Shown here in pieces: positions 44,244 through 54,328 of a stretch of 64,000 nucleotides of DNA. The translations under genes were made by a program, and so were the position numbers. Every line of letters starts with the position of its first letter. Position 1 is the first letter of the stretch. Where the stretch lies: contig CAJTOT010000007.1 of NCBI GenBank assembly GCA_910577935.1, positions 44,115-108,114 on the forward strand, read 5' to 3'. The notes under the pieces were generated by a model. That model was not told the DNA's origin, made no database searches, and worked only from the letters and a program-made list of their open reading frames with translations. This DNA comes from an uncultured Hungatella sp. (GTDB lineage Bacteria; Bacillota; Clostridia; Lachnospirales; Lachnospiraceae).

Positions 44244-45191
44244 ATGAAGTATATTGACACCCTCAGGGAGGGGATGCGCATATCAGAGGTGTATCTGTGC
44301 AAGAGCAAGCAGATCGCGCAGACAAAGTCGGGAAAAGAATACGGCAATCTGGTGCTGCAGGATAAGACGGGAACCATTGACTCCAAGATCTGGGATCTGA
44401 ATTCGCCGGGGATAGGGTCATTCGAGATAATGGACTATGTGCGGGTGGACGCAGATGTGACTGTCTATCAGGGTTCCAAACAGCTGAATGTAAAGCGCAT
44501 CCGCAAGGTGGACGAGGGAGAGTATGTGGAGGCGGATTATCTTCCAGTGTCCCTGAAGGATATTGAGAAGATGTATCAGGAGCTGATGCAGTACGCCCGG
44601 TCCGTCAAGAATCCGCATCTGAACCGGCTGGTGTCAGAGGTTTTTATAGAGGATGAGCAATTCGCCAAGGCGTTTAAGTTCCACAGCGCGGCAAAAAGCG
44701 TTCACCACGCCTTTGTAGGCGGGCTGCTCGAACACACTCTGGGAGTGGTGAAGATGTGTGACTATTTCGCAGGCTATTACCGGGAATTAAACCGGGATCT
44801 GCTCCTGACAGCCGCTATGTTTCACGATGTGGGCAAGATCCGGGAACTGTCTAAGTTTCCGGAAAATGACTACACTGACGACGGGCAGCTTGTGGGACAC
44901 ATTATAATCGGGACGGAACTGCTGACAGAGAAGATTCGTCAGATCCCCGGCTTCCCTCCCCGGCTGGCATTGGAGTTAAAGCACTGTATTCTTGCCCACC
45001 ACGGCGAGCTGGAGTACGGATCTCCCAAGAAGCCGTCGATTCTGGAGGCTCTGGCGCTGAATTTCGCGGACAACACCGACGCCAAGCTGGAGACTATGAT
45101 CGAGGCGCTGCGGGGAATTGCCGATAACCAGGCATGGACCGGGTATAACCGGCATCTGGAAACGAACATTCGCAAGACGACGGAAAACTGA
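44244..45191 (+). CDS. YhaM-like 3'-5' exoribonuclease (OB fold plus HD domain)
   Basis: 315-residue protein: an N-terminal OB-fold nucleic-acid-binding domain (about 1-100) and a C-terminal HD phosphohydrolase domain with HAFVGGLLEHTLGVV, MFHDVGKIREL and HIIIGTELL. This is the layout of the B. subtilis YhaM 3'-5' exonuclease, which digests RNA and single-stranded DNA with metal ions. GGAGG favours ATG 44244 over the upstream in-frame ATG 44232. A strong terminator follows. Confidence 0.88.
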   Translation: MKYIDTLREGMRISEVYLCKSKQIAQTKSGKEYGNLVLQDKTGTIDSKIWDLNSPGIGSFEIMDYVRVDADVTVYQGSKQLNVKRIRKVDEGEYVEADYLPVSLKDIEKMYQELMQYARSVKNPHLNRLVSEVFIEDEQFAKAFKFHSAAKSVHHAFVGGLLEHTLGVVKMCDYFAGYYRELNRDLLLTAAMFHDVGKIRELSKFPENDYTDDGQLVGHIIIGTELLTEKIRQIPGFPPRLALELKHCILAHHGELEYGSPKKPSILEALALNFADNTDAKLETMIEALRGIADNQAWTGYNRHLETNIRKTTEN

Positions 45192-45227
45192 GGGGCGTTT
45201 TGCCGGAGTGGGGAAGACAGAAGAGGA

Positions 45228-45283
45228 AAAGAGAGTCCTGGAGAAAGAGACGAAAATCATCACTTTTTCCAGGACTCTCTTTG
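45228..45283 (+). terminator. Strong rho-independent terminator after yhaM-like gene
   Basis: A 20-base arm AAAGAGAGTCCTGGAGAAAG pairs with CTTTTTCCAGGACTCTCTTT with one mismatch and is followed by GTTGTATT. Confidence 0.8.
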
Positions 45284-45613
45284 TTGTATTATTTATAACT
45301 AGGAGGTATACAAATAATTGCTCTGGCCATCGGCTGTCAGGTCGATGACCTATATCTATGTAAAAAGCAGGAGGGCCGCTTGAATTGTTTGCCGAGGCCG
45401 GCAACGGTTGCGCGCTGTATGCCGCCGGCCTCATTTATGTATGATCATATCTTATCGATATCATGGTTATATAATATCAGGGAATTGTGAATAGAGTTTG
45501 TTGATTCCATAAAAGATATGTAAAATTCTGGAAGGAATTATTAAGAAAGAGGGAAAGAAATTCTTGCAGTAATGTAAGGTTGACATAACGAGGACAGGGA
45601 AGGAGAGGAACAC
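45284..45613. other. Gap with isolated Shine-Dalgarno and hairpin
   Basis: Contains a perfect AGGAGGT at 45301 with a 21-codon TTG-started frame (45318-45383), a 9-bp inverted repeat (GAGGCCGGC at 45394-45402, GCCGGCCTC at 45424-45432), and an AT-rich stretch with TATAATAT near 45470 that may be the rlmD promoter. No known RNA fold was recognised. Confidence 0.35.
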
Positions 45614-47122
45614 ATGGATTTGAAGAAAAATGACATATTTACAGTGGCCATAGAGGATATGAGCGACGACGGGGCGGGAATCGGGAGGCAGGATGGATAT
45701 ATCTGGTTTATCAAGGACACGGTCATCGGCGATAGGGTGGAGGCCAGGGTTATGAAGATGAAAAAATCCTATGGCTTCGCCAGGCTTGTGAAAGTAACCG
45801 TACCCTCTCCTGCCAGGTCGGAGCCCCTTTGTTCTGTGGCGCGCCAGTGCGGCGGCTGCCAGCTTCAGGCCATGAACTACGAGGAGCAGCTGAAATTTAA
45901 AGAGAACAAGGTGTACAATAACCTGCTGAGAATCGGAAAGCTGGACGGGCTGCCGAGAGTGACAGAAGATGTCTGCAGGGCAGGGGAAGAACCGGAAGGC
46001 TTTCTGCCGATTATGGGCATGGAGAATCCCTGGAGATACCGGAATAAAGCCCAGTTTCCTTTTGGGACGGACAAGGCTGGGAGAATCGTGGCAGGCTTTT
46101 ACGCAGGGAGAACTCACGATATTATCCCCCAGGCCGACTGCCTTCTGGGAGTAGAAGAGAACCAGAGGATTCTTAAAATCATTATAGAATTCATGGAGGA
46201 GCATCACGTCAAGGCTTACGATGAGAAATTCCACCAGGGGCTGGTGCGCCATGTGCTGATACGAAAGGGATTCCGAACAGGCCGGCTGATGGTGTGCCTG
46301 GTGATCAACGGCAGGGAGCTGCCCTGTCAGGACAAGCTGGCAAAGCGGCTGGAAAGAGTGGAGGGCATGACCAGCATCTCCCTCTGCGTCAATATGGAAA
46401 AGACCAATGTGATTATGGGGGAGGAGGTTATCTCCCTCTTCGGCCCCGGATATATAGAGGATTATATCGGCGATATTAAATACCAGATTTCTCCCCTGTC
46501 CTTTTATCAGGTGAATCCGGCACAGACGGAAAAACTGTACCGCACGGCTCTGGAGTATGCCGGACTGACGGGGGAGGAGACGGTGTGGGATCTGTACTGC
46601 GGCATCGGCACCATATCCCTGTTCCTGGCACAGAAAGCGAAACGGGTATACGGAGTGGAGGTTGTTCCCCAGGCCATCGGCGATGCCAGGAAAAACGCGG
46701 CTCTCAATGGTATGTCCAATGTGGAATTTTTTGTGGGCAGGGCGGAGGAGGTTCTGCCTGAGGCGTATGAGAGGAATCAGATCCATGCGGACGTGATCGT
46801 GGTGGACCCGCCGAGAAAAGGATGCGATGAGAAGTGCCTGGAGACCATCGTGAAGATGGCGCCGGAGAGGGTGGTGTATGTCAGCTGTGACTCGGCTACA
46901 CTGGCCCGGGACCTTAAGTACCTGTGCGGCAGGGGGTATGAGGTGAGGAAAGTGAGATGCTGTGATATGTTTCCGGCGACGGTTCATGTTGAGACAGTTG
47001 TTCTTCTGTCTAAACTAAAACCAGATGATATGGTTGAGATTAAGGTTGATCTGGGCGGGGTGGATGCGGCAGAAGAGACAAAGGCTGCATACACCATAAA
47101 TATAATGGCTGCAGCGGTCTGA
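45614..47122 (+). CDS. rlmD: 23S rRNA (uracil-C5)-methyltransferase, RlmD type
   Basis: 502-residue SAM-dependent RNA methyltransferase. N-terminal TRAM domain, an iron-sulphur cysteine set starting C-S-V-A-R-Q-C-G-G-C, the MGMENPWRYRNKAQ block, SAM-binding DLYCGIGTISLFLA, VDPPRKGC, and catalytic YVSCDSATLARD. Related enzymes methylate U1939 or U747 of 23S rRNA, so the exact target uridine is not certain. The C-terminal 20 residues extend past the usual end. GGAGAGG lies before ATG 45614. Confidence 0.92.
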   Translation: MDLKKNDIFTVAIEDMSDDGAGIGRQDGYIWFIKDTVIGDRVEARVMKMKKSYGFARLVKVTVPSPARSEPLCSVARQCGGCQLQAMNYEEQLKFKENKVYNNLLRIGKLDGLPRVTEDVCRAGEEPEGFLPIMGMENPWRYRNKAQFPFGTDKAGRIVAGFYAGRTHDIIPQADCLLGVEENQRILKIIIEFMEEHHVKAYDEKFHQGLVRHVLIRKGFRTGRLMVCLVINGRELPCQDKLAKRLERVEGMTSISLCVNMEKTNVIMGEEVISLFGPGYIEDYIGDIKYQISPLSFYQVNPAQTEKLYRTALEYAGLTGEETVWDLYCGIGTISLFLAQKAKRVYGVEVVPQAIGDARKNAALNGMSNVEFFVGRAEEVLPEAYERNQIHADVIVVDPPRKGCDEKCLETIVKMAPERVVYVSCDSATLARDLKYLCGRGYEVRKVRCCDMFPATVHVETVVLLSKLKPDDMVEIKVDLGGVDAAEETKAAYTINIMAAAV

Positions 47123-47227
47123 TTGTCTGCACAGCTGTTATAGTGAAAGACAAAGTAATTTGCCGTTCACCATAACAACCTATAAAAACGAAATTATACA
47201 GATGGTTTTTCTAAATGGCAGGAGATC

Positions 47228-49712
47228 TCATGGTTCTTGTGCCGCGTACGCTCCGGCATAGATCCCGGCCATTCTGCCGGAAGTGATGCACCAGCCCTGA
47301 AAAGCGCCGCCGTAGCCGATATAATTCTTGGCTCCGCTCAACAGCCCGCCCATGCTGTCATTTCCGACTGCGTAGAGTCCGGGGATAGGCGTATCCGTGC
47401 CGGCCTTCTGCACGCGGAGCTGTGTATCCACATCCAGCGCGCCTCCCGTAGAGAAGGGACGGACACTGCCGGTGACTGCGTAGAAGGGGCCCTCCTCTAT
47501 GGGGATCAGATAGGAGTTGTCCTTTCCCTGGTCTTTATCTTCTCCTGCGCCGCAGAGCTCGTTATAGCGGTTCACCGTTCCGGCAAGAACCGCCGGGTCA
47601 ACGGAGAGCTTGCCGGCCAGCTCTTCAATCGTGTCTGCCTTATACACATAGCCGGCTTCGATGGCGTGCTCCAGGATATCGTATACTTCAGGAATGGGCA
47701 TATTGCGGGGCACGCCGCCCTGGCCGAAATAGCTTGGAAAATTCACTTCGGAGAGGAAACCGTTTTCCGCTACCTGCTGAATCTGCTCTTTGCCTAAGAT
47801 ACCGTAGTAATAAGATCCGGCGATGAGAGTTTTGGGTGTGATAAAATCTCCGTCATTGCCCGAGGTGATATGGAACTCGTTGCAGATTCGGTTTCCCTCA
47901 CGGTCTACCGCCAGCACTGTGGGCATTACGGCCAGACCCAGGGGGGGTATCGTTCAGGCTCCAGGTGCTGGGCCGTCCGGTTCGGTTGTTCATCTTGGTC
48001 TTGTCAAAGTGAACCGGGTAGTCGTGGATCTGTCCCGTGGTGCACGCTTCCTGGAGCGTGATGGGGATGTTTCCGATTCCTTTTGTGCCGGCTCCTATAT
48101 CCATGGCTGAGGCGATCATCAGCCCGTCATTTTGCGCCATTCCGTTTATCATCCAGTTTCCGCTGGCCAGCATGGGGTAATATTCGTTTTCAGCCAGCCA
48201 CTGGGAGGTATGCTCAGAGCTGCCCAGAAATCCGCCGGTTGCTAAGATTACCGCGTCTGCATGGATCAGGTATTCGGTCCCGTCATACAGGTTCCGCGCC
48301 CTGGCGCCGGTCACTTTGCCGCTGCCTTCGTCATACAGCAGTTCGTAGCCTTCTGTCTCTGTCATATAGCGACCGCCTGCCGCCGCAACCACATCATCCA
48401 GCATCCCTCTGTGCCACTGGTATACCTGGGCGCGCCTCTGCTCGTAGCTGATGCTGCCGGATACATAATTATAGCGCACAGGCCAGGTGGAGGTGGAGAT
48501 AGCGCCGCCCCCGCCTACAGCCGCGTTGCCTCCTGTAGGGCGGTCAAAAATATAGTCATGGTCATAGACCAGCCAGTCCAGCGTGTCGCCGGAATTATCC
48601 AGAAACATGTCCAACAGCTCCACATCTGCACATTGTTTTCCGTCATAATCGGTGGTGTATTCCAGCCAGTCTTCCCGGAAGGCTTCTTTATCTACATAAT
48701 CCTTTCCTCCATTATATTCATCCTGATATTTTTGGGGATTGACGATCAGCGCGGAATGCGCCCCGCAGGAGGAGCCGCCGATCTTTCCGGCTTTGTCGAT
48801 GCCGATCACCGTGACCTGCTCCTTTCCGGTCTCTTTCTGCAGAGATTCCACTGCCGAGACCGCCGCCATGATGCCGGAGGGTCCCAGACCGATTACCAGG
48901 ACATCTGCTTCCAGCTCCTCAACCACCCCTGCATTAGCCTTTTCTACAGGAGCATAAAAATTTTCTATGGCTGTTTCGTCGCTTCCGCCGGCCAGCAGGG
49001 CCTGACGAATCGCTTTGTCGGCAGCAGTTTTTACAGCGGAACTGGTTGCTGTGGCTCCTGTGATGGCATCCACGGCTAAGGACTGGTTTTCCAGAATTCG
49101 CGGAACCATAAGCTCCATCACGTTCTGCAGGATCACATCGGTCTCACAGGAATCTCCCTGGCTTTGGGGTTCTATCCCCAGGATGCGGGTCTCGTCAACA
49201 GTGACTCGGATTGGAAGCAGTTCGATGCTGCTGAAGCCTCGGGCTTCTGCCAGATAAGTCCCCGGCTTCATGTGTACCTCGGCCGCCGGCTGCTCGATTC
49301 CCTGCGCCTCTCCCAAGGCTGTCCTCAGGGCAGACTTTATGGCCTCTGAGCTGACTGTGGCTCCGGCTGTTGTGTCTACCTCGGCAGATTGCGCCTTCAT
49401 GACCCGATCCGGCATCTGTTCTACAGCGCTGCTGCCGATGCCGGGGGTCTCTTTGTCCCCCGTGACTGTCACATCAAGGATGGAGTTCTCATCCACAGTC
49501 ACAGTCACCTTGACTTCCCCGCCAAATCCCTGCGCGGCAGCCGTGTAGGTGCCGGCAGTGTAGATGCCGGGCGCCGCGGCTGTCTCAGGGGCAGAAGAGC
49601 CGGAAGGGCTTTCGGCCGTTTTTTCCGCCGCGGGCGCAGGTGATTCGGCGATGCCCCCTGTTTCGGGAGCAGAGGAGCAGGCGCAGGCAAGCATTACCAT
49701 AGCTACAGGCAC
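47228..49712 (-). pseudogene. Broken FMN/FAD surface flavoprotein gene
   Basis: Once a roughly 830-residue relative of the intact flavoprotein at 39570. Two N-terminal FMN-binding domains (motifs DTTAGAT and DAITGAT) are followed by an FAD domain (VLVIGLGPSGIMAAV, ATGGFLG). Reading stops at 47898 because of a seven-G run at 47941-47947; with six G the frame continues through SLNDTPLGLAVMPT into the remaining 232 codons (to 47228), which supply the rest of the FAD domain. The 5' end is also damaged: the frame opens at GTG 49712 directly in the signal peptide (VAMVMLACACSS), with a stop just before, so the positively charged start is missing. A sequencing error could explain the frameshift but not the 5' loss. 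Confidence 0.85.
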
Positions 49713-49745
49713 TGCCGGGGGTACTTAGAAAGAGGGACATGCTAT

Positions 49746-50546
49746 ATGAATATGAAGACGGGAGAATTTATCCGCATGGCAGGCACCACCATGCGGACGC
49801 TCCGCTACTATGAATCTAAAAACATCCTCCATCCGGTCCGCAATCAGGAAAATACATATCGCTCTTATGATGAACATGACCTGCTGGCACTGTGGGAAGC
49901 CAAGCGTTTAAGCAGCCTGTCCATACCTCTGGATAAGGTCATGTTTTTTAAGGAGGAAGATGAGATTATCAACCGGATGCGTCAGATCGAACAAGGACTC
50001 AGCGGACAGATTGAGGAATTGGAACGCCGATTGCAGTCGGTGGCAGCTACGCGGCACCGATATGAGGTTCTGGCGTCCTGCAGGGACCGCTTTGTCCCAT
50101 ATACCTATAACAGTATCTGCCGCCTGTTTGTCAACACCCAGGAGGCCCTTGGACATCCTCATTTCAGTGAGATGATCCATGGCTGGTGTAATGCTATCCC
50201 GCTTACAAAATTTACCATGACCATTGAGCATACGGCGCTCACAGGAGATACGGACCATATCCTTCCGGTTAAAATGGGGCTGGGGATCATGCGGTCCCGC
50301 GCCAGGGAAGCCGGGCTGGATACGGAGGGGCCGGCTGTGGCCTATCCCCGGTGCAGCGGGCATATGTGCCATATCACGGTGGGAAGTCCTTTGCGAATAC
50401 GGGAGAGCCACCTGTCGCCCCTCCTGGACTTTATCCGCAAGGAGCGCAGGGAGATTACCGGGGACTTTCATCTGCGGCTGTCCCACATTGTAAAAGACGG
50501 GGAAAGCCCCTGCTATCACTTCTTTCTCCATTCAGTCACCACATGA
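49746..50546 (+). CDS. MerR-family transcriptional regulator
   Basis: 266-residue regulator. The N-terminal MerR helix-turn-helix has IRMAGTTMRTLRYYESKNIL, followed by a dimerisation coiled coil (about 85-105) and a C-terminal ligand-binding-like domain resembling GyrI/BmrR folds. It starts only 33 bp from the damaged flavoprotein gene on the other strand, so it probably regulated it, like many MerR genes near flavoproteins. GAGGGA lies upstream, but the shortened intergenic space leaves no room for a full divergent promoter. Confidence 0.88.
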   Translation: MNMKTGEFIRMAGTTMRTLRYYESKNILHPVRNQENTYRSYDEHDLLALWEAKRLSSLSIPLDKVMFFKEEDEIINRMRQIEQGLSGQIEELERRLQSVAATRHRYEVLASCRDRFVPYTYNSICRLFVNTQEALGHPHFSEMIHGWCNAIPLTKFTMTIEHTALTGDTDHILPVKMGLGIMRSRAREAGLDTEGPAVAYPRCSGHMCHITVGSPLRIRESHLSPLLDFIRKERREITGDFHLRLSHIVKDGESPCYHFFLHSVTT

Positions 50547-50563
50547 TAAATTAAAATTAACAC

Positions 50564-50592
50564 TTGGCTACAGGAAAGTATTTTGTTATAAT
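50564..50592 (+). promoter_or_regulatory. Sigma-A promoter of the PRD regulator
   Basis: TTGGCT at 50564-50569, 17 bp, TATAAT at 50587-50592, 78 bp upstream of the regulator start. Confidence 0.7.
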
Positions 50593-50669
50593 GAAATGGA
50601 TTGCACACAAAAGAAATATCGTAAGCAAGACATAGCAGGTGCTATTGGCAGGAAGAATGGAGATCGCAC

Positions 50670-52634
50670 ATGGTTAGCAGACAGATGGGTGATATTTACC
50701 GAAGGTTGTCAGAACATGAATATCAGACGGCGGAGGCTCTGGCGGAAAGCCTTGGCGTGAGCAGCAAGACGGTACGGAACCAGCTGAAGAATCTCAATGA
50801 GCTGCTGAAGGACTACAGCGTTTTTGTGGAGTCGAAGCATGGTTCGGGATACCGTCTGGTAATTGAGGATACAGAGAAGCGGAAGGAACTGGAAGAGCTG
50901 ATGCGCAGGAAAGAACTCCAGGAATCAGGGGTGCCCAATTCCACGGAGGAGAGGGTTGAGTATCTGCTGGAATATCTTCTGAACACCGACGGATATGTGA
51001 AATTAGATGAACTCAGCGAGATGCTATACATCTCCAAAAAGACTTTGACAGGCAATCTGAAGGAAGTGGAGAATCTGCTGAAAGAGCATCATCTGTGTCT
51101 GCAGAGGAAACCCAACTACGGAATCCGGGTTGAAGGAAGGGAATTTGACAGACGGCTGTGTATTGCCGGATATGTGGCGAAGAAGGTTCAGATGACGGAA
51201 AAGCTGGAAGGCGACCAGGACGTGACGGAGGAGATCCAGTGGATTCATCAATGCGTACAGGGGTGTCTTTCAAAATATAATTTTGACATTTCAAGTGTGG
51301 CGTTTCAAAATCTGGTGCTGCACATTCAAATTGCCATTCTGCGTATGAGGGGCGGGCACTATGTCCCGGTGGTGGAGAGCGAACCGGACAAGATCCGCGA
51401 CAAAAAGACATACCGCATAGCAGAAGAGATTCTTTGCAGGATCAAGGATAAGTTTCATGTAGAGTTTCCGGAAAGTGAGATAGGTTATATCGCTATTCAC
51501 CTGGAAGGGAAAAAGATGATGATCAACAACACGGCCCTTGCGGAAGAAAAGGAGGGCAATCTGATCATCAGCCAGGAGATCAGCGATCTGGTGGGTTTTA
51601 TGCTGTCGGCGGTCTATGACGCCTTTAAATTCGATTTCCGGGATGACCTGGAGCTGCGCATGTCCCTGAGCCAGCATCTGGTGCCCCTGGTGGTGAGAAT
51701 CCGCCATGACATGAAGCTGACCAATCCCCTCTTAAAGGATATACGGGAGAGGTATTCCCTGGCCTACAGCATGGCCACCACCGCCTGCGTGATCCTGAAC
51801 CACAAGTATCACAAGATTGTGAAAGAGGATGAGATCGGCTATATCGCGCTTTTGTTCGCGCTGGCTCTTGAGCGGAAGAAGACAGAGATCGCCAGGAAAA
51901 ATATCCTTCTGGTATGCGCGTCGGGAAAAGGCAGCGCCCAGCTGCTTCTCTACCGCTACAAGACAGAGTTCGGACCATATATCAACAAGATCAGCGTCTG
52001 TGACGTGAGAAAGATCCAGGAGCAGAACTTTAACGAGATAGACTATATATTCACCACAGTGCCTATTCCCGTAAAAGTGCCGGTCCCGATTCAGGAGGTG
52101 GAGTATTTTCTGAAAAATTCCGATGTTCAGGCGGTGAAAAGGACCCTTATGGGCAAGACGGACAGCCCGGTGCTGGACATCTACCCCAGAGATCTGTTTC
52201 TGCCCCACATGAAATTTGCCGATAAAGATGAGGCTCTTCAGGTGCTCTGCGGCTTTGTGTATGAGAGAGGCCTGGTGCCCAGGGAGTTTCTGGATTCTGT
52301 CCGGGCCAGGGAGGTTCTCGCCAAGACGGCCTTCGGCAATATGGTGGCCATGCCCCATCCCATCGAGGTTATGGGAAAGCAGCCGTTTGTGTGCGTGGCG
52401 GTGCTGGACGAGCCTATTCTGTGGCTTCAGGATGATCCGGACAGCATGATTCAGGTGATCTTTCTCGTGTCCGTGGCCAACTATGAGCACTTTGATGTCC
52501 AAAAGTTCTATCAGGTTACTGCCAGGCTCCTCCTGGATAGCGGAAGCATGAAAGAGCTGATACGGAATCAGAATTACGAAACGTTGAGAAATCTTCTCCT
52601 GAAGGTGGAAGGGCAGGTAGACGACGAGGGCTGA
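50670..52634 (+). CDS. PRD/EIIB/EIIA transcriptional activator of the PTS locus
   Basis: 654-residue activator of the LicR/CelR/MtlR type. N-terminal helix-turn-helix (QTAEALAESLGVSSKTVRNQL, within about 18-38), a second HTH (about 95-130), two PRD domains (about 185-290 and 300-405) whose His residues are phosphorylated by the PTS, an EIIB-like domain with CASGKGSAQLLL, and a C-terminal EIIA-like domain with AMPHPIEV. PTS phosphorylation switches such proteins between sugar-induced and repressed states. It sits directly upstream of the two cellobiose-type permease loci, making it their probable regulator. Confidence 0.93.
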   Translation: MVSRQMGDIYRRLSEHEYQTAEALAESLGVSSKTVRNQLKNLNELLKDYSVFVESKHGSGYRLVIEDTEKRKELEELMRRKELQESGVPNSTEERVEYLLEYLLNTDGYVKLDELSEMLYISKKTLTGNLKEVENLLKEHHLCLQRKPNYGIRVEGREFDRRLCIAGYVAKKVQMTEKLEGDQDVTEEIQWIHQCVQGCLSKYNFDISSVAFQNLVLHIQIAILRMRGGHYVPVVESEPDKIRDKKTYRIAEEILCRIKDKFHVEFPESEIGYIAIHLEGKKMMINNTALAEEKEGNLIISQEISDLVGFMLSAVYDAFKFDFRDDLELRMSLSQHLVPLVVRIRHDMKLTNPLLKDIRERYSLAYSMATTACVILNHKYHKIVKEDEIGYIALLFALALERKKTEIARKNILLVCASGKGSAQLLLYRYKTEFGPYINKISVCDVRKIQEQNFNEIDYIFTTVPIPVKVPVPIQEVEYFLKNSDVQAVKRTLMGKTDSPVLDIYPRDLFLPHMKFADKDEALQVLCGFVYERGLVPREFLDSVRAREVLAKTAFGNMVAMPHPIEVMGKQPFVCVAVLDEPILWLQDDPDSMIQVIFLVSVANYEHFDVQKFYQVTARLLLDSGSMKELIRNQNYETLRNLLLKVEGQVDDEG

Positions 52635-52710
52635 CGCTGTTTTGCAAAGAAGAACAGACCAATCCCGGATTTCATATGGACCTTGCAGGCGTTTGTGCGT
52701 TTTTAATAAA

Positions 52711-52725
52711 GTATACCGTGTATAC
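52711..52725. promoter_or_regulatory. Dyad GTATAC-CGT-GTATAC
   Basis: Two self-complementary GTATAC hexamers three bases apart, about 80 bp upstream of the first permease promoter's -35. Possibly an operator; no regulator is assigned. Confidence 0.3.
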
Positions 52726-52802
52726 CCCCCAAAAAAATTCAGATATATTAACTTGGAAAAAGGCTAAAGGAGGAAAAATTCACCAATAAAACAAAAAAAA
52801 TA

Positions 52803-52831
52803 TGGAGTTTTGACTTAGGATGTGGTATAAT
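52803..52831 (+). promoter_or_regulatory. Promoter of the first EIIC operon
   Basis: TGGAGT, 17 bp, TATAAT. The layout ATATGGAGTT-N16-TATRATGA and a following CAGTC..ATGAC are shared with the second permease promoter at 56496-56524. A half operator TGGAAAAAG lies at 52754-52762. Confidence 0.6.
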
Positions 52832-52903
52832 GAGTATCAGTCATTATGACAAACCTAATAAGCGCGCGTGTATTTAGGAAATGAAAATTGAGGAGGGTTT
52901 GCT

Positions 52904-54169
52904 ATGAAAGACAAACTGATGAATGGATTTCTTATGTTTGCAACTAAGATCCAGGGTCAGAGACACATTAATGCTATTAAAAACGGCTTCACCAACCTGA
53001 TGCCTATTATCATTGTAGGTTCTGTCTGTACATTGATTTCTAACGTTGTATGTAATACCACAGAAGGATATGTCAGCCTTGCCAATCTTCCGGGTATGTC
53101 CTGGCTGGGTTCTTTAAAGCCTATTTTTGATGCGGCCAATTACGGCACCATGAACATGATAGCTATCTGCATCTGCGTGCTGGTGGCGATGGAGTTAGGC
53201 GTGACACTGGGACAGAATGACTGGGCGATTCCGGTAACGGCTCTGGCCTGCTATATTTCTGTAGTTGACACAAGCAACGGTCTGGGCACGGATATCACGG
53301 CTGCTGCAGGTCTGTTCGTGGCTCTGATGGTTTCTCTGGTTGCGACCGAGATTTACTGCAAGCTCGTTAGCAGCAACAAGCTTAATATACGCATGCCGGA
53401 GAGTGTTCCGTCCAATGTGGCGAAGTCTTTCAGCATTTTGCTTCCTGCGGCCATTACAATCTTTGTCATATCCACATTCGGTTTTGCATTCAAGGCCATT
53501 ACCGGCATGTCGGTTCCGCAGGCGATTATTATATTTATCCAGACTCCGTTGAGCGGAATCATGACTCATCCTCTGGGAATTCTCGTGATAGCGTTTATGT
53601 GTTCCCTGCTGTGGATATTCGGTATTCATGGCCCCAATACGCTGAACGGTATCTATGAGCCCATTTTCCTGGCTGCGTATGCCGAGAATGAGGCTGCTTA
53701 CGCGGCAGGGCTGGCTGCTCCGAACATCGTTTGTTCCCCGTTCTGGAGCACATTCTTCTCTCTTACCGGAAGCGGTATCACAGGCGGACTGCTCATCGCT
53801 ATCTTCCTGTTCTCCAAGAGAGACGACTTTAGGGCTATTGCCAAGCTGGCGCTTCCCTGCGGTATCTTCAATATTAACGAGCCGTTGATCTTCGGTCTTC
53901 CCATCGTTATGAACCCGATGCTGATGATTCCGTTCATGCTTTCTCCTCTGGCATCTGTGGGTATCGGATATATATTGACAGCCATCGGATTCTGTCCGAG
54001 ACTGGTGGTGAACGCCCCCTGGACCACGCCTCCGTTCCTATGCGGCTTCCTGGCCGGCGGCGGAAGCATCACCGCGGGACTTTCGCAGATCATCGTTATC
54101 CTGGTGGCAGCTGCCATCTATACGCCTTTTGTCATCATGCTGAACAATCAGGCGCCGACAGAAGAGTAA
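52904..54169 (+). CDS. PTS cellobiose/lactose-type EIIC permease, copy 1
   Basis: 421-residue membrane permease of the CelB type, about ten membrane segments. It has the conserved N-terminal INAIKNGFTNLMPIIIVGS, the ligand-site IFGIHGPNTLNG, INEPLIFG, and PWTTPPF. EIIC carries the sugar through the membrane while it is phosphorylated by EIIB. It is closely similar to copy 2 at 56593. GAGGAGGG precedes ATG 52904. Directly followed by a 101-residue membrane protein; EIIA and EIIB are not adjacent, so it likely uses those of copy 2. Substrate is inferred as cellobiose or another beta-diglucoside. Confidence 0.93.
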   Translation: MKDKLMNGFLMFATKIQGQRHINAIKNGFTNLMPIIIVGSVCTLISNVVCNTTEGYVSLANLPGMSWLGSLKPIFDAANYGTMNMIAICICVLVAMELGVTLGQNDWAIPVTALACYISVVDTSNGLGTDITAAAGLFVALMVSLVATEIYCKLVSSNKLNIRMPESVPSNVAKSFSILLPAAITIFVISTFGFAFKAITGMSVPQAIIIFIQTPLSGIMTHPLGILVIAFMCSLLWIFGIHGPNTLNGIYEPIFLAAYAENEAAYAAGLAAPNIVCSPFWSTFFSLTGSGITGGLLIAIFLFSKRDDFRAIAKLALPCGIFNINEPLIFGLPIVMNPMLMIPFMLSPLASVGIGYILTAIGFCPRLVVNAPWTTPPFLCGFLAGGGSITAGLSQIIVILVAAAIYTPFVIMLNNQAPTEE

Positions 54170-54204
54170 CTGTTGTAAAGATTATTATAGACAGTATGTT
54201 TTGC

Positions 54205-54260
54205 GGGTCAAAAAGGTCATACCCGGTCATGCAAGCGTGGCGGGCATGGCCTTTTGTCCC
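54205..54260. repeat. Diverged REP-like hairpin element, copy 3
   Basis: Begins GGGTCAAAAAGGTCAT and closes with GGCCTTTTGTCCC, an imperfect hairpin with the same outer sequence as the elements at 6314 and 6501. It lies between the first permease and its companion protein gene. Confidence 0.65.
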
Positions 54261-54328
54261 GGTATCATTATTATGCGGCAGGGTGTCGTCTGATAGAAAT
54301 GCCTGTCGTGATTGTCGGAGGAGATGGG

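Noticed and set aside
47228..47926. 232-codon frame as a separate gene
   Set aside because: It is the C-terminal third of the flavoprotein split by the seven-G frameshift and has no start signal of its own.
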